A program made the position numbers and the translations under genes. Shown piece after piece: positions 7,083-9,515 of a stretch of 9,515 nucleotides of DNA (its first letter is position 1; the number at the start of each line of letters is the position of its first letter). The notes beneath the pieces were generated by a model. It saw nothing but the letters and a program-made list of their open reading frames with translations, was not told the origin of the DNA and ran no database searches. This DNA comes from CS1-C013 sp964347265 (GTDB lineage: Archaea > Aenigmatarchaeota > Aenigmatarchaeia > Aenigmatarchaeales > Aenigmatarchaeaceae): positions 1 to 9,515 of the forward strand of contig CAYFXV010000022.1 of NCBI GenBank assembly GCA_964347265.1, in the 5' to 3' direction.

Positions 7083-7090
7083 TATTTAAA
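7083..7090 (-). promoter_or_regulatory. TATA box of the CPYG gene
   Basis: TTTAAATA on the minus strand (within GCTTTAAATAAT) is centred 26.5 nt before ATG 7060, predicting a leaderless transcript. The same octamer at almost the same distance precedes the plus-strand CPYC gene. Confidence 0.65.
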
Positions 7091-7123
7091 GCTTTATTTA
7101 TTTTTTGTAAATTTCCTAATATT

Positions 7124-7150
7124 ATAAATTACTATAAGGTAGTAAATTAT
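7124..7150. repeat. Imperfect palindrome, possible operator
   Basis: The left arm ATAAATTACTA (7124-7134) and right arm TAGTAAATTAT (7140-7150) pair at 10 of 11 positions around a 5-nt centre, TAAGG. The element starts 22 nt past the glutaredoxin stop and lies about 34 nt upstream of the TATA box of the CPYG gene. It could bind a dimeric repressor or activator. A terminator is less likely because no T tract follows it on the minus strand. High A+T content makes chance pairing easier, so function is uncertain. Confidence 0.45.
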
Positions 7151-7171
7151 TTAAATGTATCGTTGGGGATA

Positions 7172-7405
7172 TTATTCTATCTCTAAGAGGGTTTTAATTT
7201 GTTCTACATTAAAACCTATTACTATTTCTCCATTTATTTCAATTACAGGAACTCCTGATTGGCCTGTTTTTTCAATCATTTCTTTAGCTGCCTCTTGATT
7301 TTCCTGAACATTTATGTCTTCAAATGGTATGTTTTTCTCTTTTAGAAATTCCTTTGCCATTTTACAATATGGACAAAAATTAGTTGAATAAACTTTTACA
7401 TTCAT
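7172..7405 (-). CDS. Glutaredoxin-like protein (YruB/NrdH type)
   Basis: The product has 77 residues from ATG 7405. ATGs at 7414 and 7411 would add MMN, but family members normally begin right at the VKVYST strand and the upstream TATA fits 7405. It is a small cytoplasmic thiol reductase with a CPYC active site (C11, C14), the cis-proline P53 in SGVPVIEI, and the GEIVIGFN segment typical of the YruB branch. That branch is probably reduced by thioredoxin reductase rather than glutathione. Length is normal for NrdH/YruB proteins. It is the last gene after the iscS-iscU-ferredoxin series, with its own TATA-like box in the 31-nt gap, so it may be expressed both with and apart from that operon. 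Confidence 0.9.
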   Translation of the reverse strand: MNVKVYSTNFCPYCKMAKEFLKEKNIPFEDINVQENQEAAKEMIEKTGQSGVPVIEINGEIVIGFNVEQIKTLLEIE

Positions 7406-7425
7406 ATTCATCATTTATTTGACAA

Positions 7426-7434
7426 ATTTTAAAT
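7426..7434 (-). promoter_or_regulatory. TATA-like box of the glutaredoxin gene
   Basis: ATTTAAAAT on the minus strand is centred about 25 nt before the ATG at 7405, which fits a leaderless start there rather than at 7414. The surroundings are very A+T-rich, so confidence is moderate. Confidence 0.4.
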
Positions 7435-7436
7435 TT

Positions 7437-7577
7437 TTATTCTTCCTTCTTTTCTTCAACCTTTTTTAAAGGTTCGCTACAACATAAAATATCACATATT
7501 TCACAGCCACATTCATTATCTATAATCACTGCAAGACCACATTTTCCACACTTAAACTTTTCGCCTTTTTTAGCCAT
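7437..7577 (-). CDS. Desulforedoxin-like 46-residue iron protein
   Basis: This is a short but well-supported gene of 46 codons from ATG 7577 to TAA 7437-7439. It starts MAKKGEKFKCGKCG and ends in a Glu/Lys tail. The C10-x-x-C13 pair, the adjacent C32-C33 pair and the following EPLKKV match desulforedoxin and the N-terminal domain of desulfoferrodoxin, where four Cys hold one Fe in an FeS4 site. Three extra cysteines (C23, C25, C28 in NECGCEIC) lie between the pairs, more than in classic desulforedoxin, so a different or second metal site is possible. AGGAGG, the strongest ribosome site in the window, precedes the ATG by 7 nt and overlaps the end of the previous gene. It is likely cytoplasmic and probably serves electron transfer or iron handling next to the Fe-S assembly genes (inference). 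Confidence 0.87.
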   Translation of the reverse strand: MAKKGEKFKCGKCGLAVIIDNECGCEICDILCCSEPLKKVEEKKEE

Positions 7578-7584
7578 TTAATAG

Positions 7585-7590
7585 CCTCCT
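7585..7590 (-). promoter_or_regulatory. Strong Shine-Dalgarno AGGAGG before the desulforedoxin-like gene
   Basis: The minus strand reads TGAGGAGG, so the stop of the DUF1858 gene runs directly into the site. Spacing to ATG 7577 is 7 nt. It is the main support for this very short gene being real. Confidence 0.8.
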
Positions 7591-7820
7591 CATTTTTTCT
7601 TCTTTTTTGTTTTTTTCTGTGTTACTTTATTCAAATCTTTAAGTAATTTATCTAGTTTTATTCCATGAGATTTTGCTGCTTGCTCAACAGTTTCATCAAA
7701 AGCTAAATGACACATTGCACAGGGTAAACCATATTTAAAGAAAACTGCCGCAGTTTCAGGGTGTTCCATAACTATTTCTCCTAAAACTGTTTTCTTTGTT
7801 ATTTTTTTCATTTTAATCAT
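7590..7820 (-). CDS. DUF1858 / hybrid-cluster-associated CxxCH protein
   Basis: The 76-residue product matches the DUF1858 pattern: a TKKTVLGEIVMEHPETAAVFFKYG start, the conserved GLPCAMCH (C34, C37, H38), then a helix containing ETVEQAAKSHG. A Lys-rich tail (about 67-76) follows. Such small helical proteins, related to the N-terminal part of ScdA, are found alone or fused to redox enzymes and are called hybrid-cluster-protein-associated redox disulfide domains; their biochemical role is not settled. The ATG overlaps the ferredoxin stop (ATGA, 4 nt), so translation is coupled; a second in-frame ATG is at 7811. Its place after iscU and ferredoxin suggests a role in redox control or repair of Fe-S assembly (inference). 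Confidence 0.9.
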   Translation of the reverse strand: MIKMKKITKKTVLGEIVMEHPETAAVFFKYGLPCAMCHLAFDETVEQAAKSHGIKLDKLLKDLNKVTQKKTKKKKK

Positions 7821-8029
7821 TTAACATGTATGCATTGAACTGGGCATGTGCCTTCTGCATCTTTGTTACAATCAACATTCTTTACAGTAAGCTCTTCAAT
7901 TTTGCCTTTTTTCTTAGATCCTTTTAAATGAGCTTTACTATCATCTCCCATTTCCCAGAATTTAGGACATACTGCTGCACATGCTCCACAACCAATACAC
8001 TTTTCTAACTCATGAGTCACTTTTGGCAT
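7817..8029 (-). CDS. Single-cluster [4Fe-4S] ferredoxin
   Basis: The product has 70 residues. C11, C14 and C17 (CIGCGAC) plus C62 (before Pro) are the expected ligands of one [4Fe-4S] cluster. C21 and C54 match the disulfide pair of Pyrococcus/Thermotoga-type ferredoxins, where the spacing from the second of these to the fourth ligand is likewise 8. C66 in CPVQC is extra. The middle region is Lys-rich and lacks the second cluster of 2[4Fe-4S] proteins. It is a soluble cytoplasmic electron carrier. It lies 30 nt after iscU and overlaps the DUF1858 gene, so it may give electrons to Fe-S assembly, the role of Fdx in bacterial ISC operons (that one is [2Fe-2S]). A TATA-like box sits 25.5 nt before the ATG, allowing separate transcription. 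Confidence 0.94.
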   Translation of the reverse strand: MPKVTHELEKCIGCGACAAVCPKFWEMGDDSKAHLKGSKKKGKIEELTVKNVDCNKDAEGTCPVQCIHVK

Positions 8030-8050
8030 AAATATCCTACCATTTTTTAA

Positions 8051-8058
8051 TTTATAAA
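8051..8058 (-). promoter_or_regulatory. TATA-like box before the ferredoxin gene
   Basis: TTTATAAA on the minus strand is centred 25.5 nt before ATG 8029, the same distance as at the other leaderless starts here. It lies just after the iscU stop, so the ferredoxin-DUF1858-desulforedoxin part could be transcribed apart from iscS-iscU. A GGTAGGAT also lies upstream of the ATG, so a leadered internal start is possible too. Confidence 0.45.
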
Positions 8059-8059
8059 T

Positions 8060-8554
8060 TTATTTATTAAGGATTTTCTTCTCAAGTTCTACAAAATCCT
8101 TTTGCTCTTTTTCAAGTTTCTTCAAATTATTTTTTATTCTCTTATGATCTTTTTGTAATTCTTTTGGAATTTTTAGGTTATTTTTTGAAAGATAATCATA
8201 AATTGCTTCTTTTAGAGAATCTGCAGCAAGAAATGAACAGTGAATTTTTATAGGTGGAACTTTCCCTACTCTTTTTAGAATATCCTTATTAGTTATTTTC
8301 ATTGCTTGCTTTATGGTTTTTCCCTTAACCATTTCTGTTAACATACTACTCACAGCCAAAGCTACTACACAACCAAATGTCTGGAACTTAGCATCAACAA
8401 TTTTATTTTTCTTGACTTTAATGTACAATTCCATAACGTCTCCACATATCAAGTTTCCAACTCTTCCTTTTCCATCAGCATTTTTAATTATACCCACATT
8501 TTTAGGTTTTCTAAAATACTTCATAATCTCTCTGGAATAAGGTGATTGTCTCAT
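8060..8554 (-). CDS. iscU: IscU/NifU-N Fe-S cluster scaffold protein
   Basis: The product has 164 residues from ATG 8554. An in-frame GTG at 8563 would add MGI, but it lies inside the ribosome site. IscU builds a cluster from sulfur supplied by the cysteine desulfurase. The three scaffold cysteines are present: C37 in ICGD (with D39), C62 in TFGC and C106 in IHCS. The fold markers GDVMELYIKV and CSFLAADSLKEAIYDYL are intact. Two oddities are visible. The sequence after the second Cys is VVALAVSS, where bacterial IscU has GSAIASSS. Residues 124-164 form a charged Lys/Glu helical extension, possibly a coiled coil, beyond the usual end of IscU. The start overlaps the iscS stop by 1 nt (TAATG), so the pair should be made together. 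No HscA, HscB or IscA is in the window. Confidence 0.94.
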   Translation of the reverse strand: MRQSPYSREIMKYFRKPKNVGIIKNADGKGRVGNLICGDVMELYIKVKKNKIVDAKFQTFGCVVALAVSSMLTEMVKGKTIKQAMKITNKDILKRVGKVPPIKIHCSFLAADSLKEAIYDYLSKNNLKIPKELQKDHKRIKNNLKKLEKEQKDFVELEKKILNK

Positions 8555-9515
8555 TATTCCCACCTTCCTTTAAATGGTGAAATTTTTCTTAATCTCTTAA
8601 TAACTTTAGGCAAAACTTTTAAAACATAATCTATATCAGCTTTAGTGTTATATTTTCCTAAGGTCAATCTTAAAGAACCATGAGCCTCTTCATGCTTTAA
8701 TCCAATAGCTATTAAAACATGAGAAGGTTCAAGAGTATCTGAAGAACAAGCAGAACCAGTTGAACCATATATCCCACGAGAACTTAATTCTACAACTAAA
8801 GACTCTCCTTCTATAAAACTAAACCAAAAATTAGCATTATTGTGCAACCTCATTTTTGGATGACCATTTAAATGTGAATTTTCAATTTTTAAAACTCCTT
8901 CTATTAATTTATCTCTTAATTTTGTTAATTTCTTTGTTTCTGATATCATCTCTTTTTTTCTTAATTCAACTGCTTTGGCCATTCCAGCAATTCCTGAAAC
9001 ATTTGATGTAGAAGACCTTAAACCAAATTCATGACCTCCTCCATGCAATAGAGGTTCTATTTTAACCCCTTTTCTTACAAAAGTGGCTCCTACCCCCTTT
9101 GGCCCATAAAATTTGTGAGCAGAAATAGAAAGCAAGTCAATATTCATTTTATTAACATCTATAGGAATTTTTCCAAAACTTTGAACAGCATCTGTATGAA
9201 AATAAACATTATGATTTGAACAAATATTACCTATATCTTTGATTGGCTCAATTGTTCCTATCTCATTGTTTGCATGCATTATAGAAACCAAAATTGTATC
9301 TTTTCTAACTGTATTTTCTAATTGAATTAAATTAATGAATCCATATTCATCCACAGGCAAATAAGTTACTTCAAAACCTTGTTTTTCTAACCATTTGCAA
9401 GTTTCTAAAACAGCAGGATGCTCTATAGAAGATGTGATAATATGTTTTCCTTTTTTCTTGTTTGCAAAAGCTATTCCTTTTAATACAAAATTAATTGATT
9501 CTGTTGCACTTCCAG
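8554..9515 (-). CDS. iscS: IscS/NifS-type (class I) cysteine desulfurase, 5' end outside window
   Basis: The frame is open to the right edge; 319 residues are visible and roughly 70 N-terminal ones are missing. The TTG at 9360 is internal. The enzyme takes sulfur from cysteine and hands it as persulfide to IscU. Visible features are GSATESIN (PLP phosphate region) at the very edge, the EHPAVLE segment with its stacking His, HANNEIGT, the DAVQSFGK segment, the PLP lysine in SAHKFYGPKG (codon 9112-9114), the RSSTSN segment (bacterial IscS has RSGT here), and the active Cys in STGSACSSDTLEPSHVL (codon 8746-8748). The longer Cys loop is class I, in contrast to the class II enzyme at 4800-6011. 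It is the first visible gene of the iscS-iscU-ferredoxin operon; its promoter is outside. The final residues run into the iscU ribosome site. Confidence 0.95.
   Translation of the reverse strand, partial: GSATESINFVLKGIAFANKKKGKHIITSSIEHPAVLETCKWLEKQGFEVTYLPVDEYGFINLIQLENTVRKDTILVSIMHANNEIGTIEPIKDIGNICSNHNVYFHTDAVQSFGKIPIDVNKMNIDLLSISAHKFYGPKGVGATFVRKGVKIEPLLHGGGHEFGLRSSTSNVSGIAGMAKAVELRKKEMISETKKLTKLRDKLIEGVLKIENSHLNGHPKMRLHNNANFWFSFIEGESLVVELSSRGIYGSTGSACSSDTLEPSHVLIAIGLKHEEAHGSLRLTLGKYNTKADIDYVLKVLPKVIKRLRKISPFKGRWE
8559..8566 (-). promoter_or_regulatory. Ribosome binding site deciding the iscU start
   Basis: AAGGTGGG on the minus strand, inside the end of iscS, lies 4 nt before ATG 8554. 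The alternative GTG (8563-8561) is part of this site, which argues for the ATG. Confidence 0.65.

Noticed and set aside
7124..7150. Palindrome read as an intrinsic terminator for glutaredoxin
   Set aside because: No T tract follows on the minus strand and the stem is mostly A-T pairs; an operator is a better, still unproven, reading.
8561..8563. GTG as start of iscU
   Set aside because: It is part of the GGTGGG ribosome site; ATG 8554 overlapping the iscS stop is better placed.
9358..9360. TTG at 9360 as the start of the cysteine desulfurase
   Set aside because: The frame continues to the window edge and encodes conserved family sequence (EHPAVLE, GSATESIN), so the gene is truncated by the window, not short.
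1..9515. CRISPR arrays, tRNA or rRNA genes, insertion sequences
   Set aside because: I saw no regularly spaced direct repeats, no tRNA-like T-loop (GGTTCRA) with a paired acceptor stem, no transposase motif and no terminal inverted repeats; gaps are too short to hold them.

Overview
The window is strongly A+T-rich, with lysine-rich proteins and short intergenic gaps. It looks archaeal. TATA-like octamers (TTTAAATA, TTTATAAA) sit about 25-26 nt before the A of several start codons, as expected for leaderless archaeal transcripts. Other starts use GGTG or GGAGG Shine-Dalgarno sequences. The small redox and metal proteins resemble those of small-genome DPANN-type archaea (Woesearchaeota/Pacearchaeota-like). 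That placement is inference from gene style only; no rRNA or marker gene is present.

Left part, plus strand (3-4040): a metal-handling operon holds (i) the C-terminal part of a membrane protein with a degenerate HMA-like domain (CPGH) and a Cys-rich tail, (ii) a membrane-anchored protein with 10 cysteines, and (iii) a full-length CopA-like P1B-type ATPase. It is followed by a membrane-anchored DsbA-like CPYC oxidoreductase with its own leaderless promoter.

Middle, minus strand (7060 down to 4023): a membrane-anchored DsbA-fold protein with a CPYG site is followed by an operon of a SufS-type cysteine desulfurase, an unnamed membrane protein and a thioredoxin. The last two overlap by 4 nt (ATGA). 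The thioredoxin gene meets the plus-strand dsbA-like gene tail to tail, with an 18-nt overlap.

Right part, minus strand (9515 down to 7172): a compact ISC-like operon runs iscS (5' end outside the window), iscU, a [4Fe-4S] ferredoxin, a DUF1858 CxxCH protein, a 46-residue desulforedoxin-like protein and a YruB/NrdH-type glutaredoxin. Starts and stops touch or overlap in several places. A long imperfect palindrome (7124-7150) lies in the largest gap (7061-7171, 111 nt), between the glutaredoxin and the CPYG protein.

Taken together this is a sulfur, thiol and metal island. Two different cysteine desulfurases mobilise sulfur, IscU is the scaffold, and small redox proteins could supply electrons. 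Thioredoxin and glutaredoxin act inside the cell, the two anchored DsbA-fold proteins act outside the membrane, and the CopA cluster exports a thiophilic metal, probably Cu+. No gap of 300 bases lacks a gene, and I saw no RNA gene, CRISPR array or insertion sequence.
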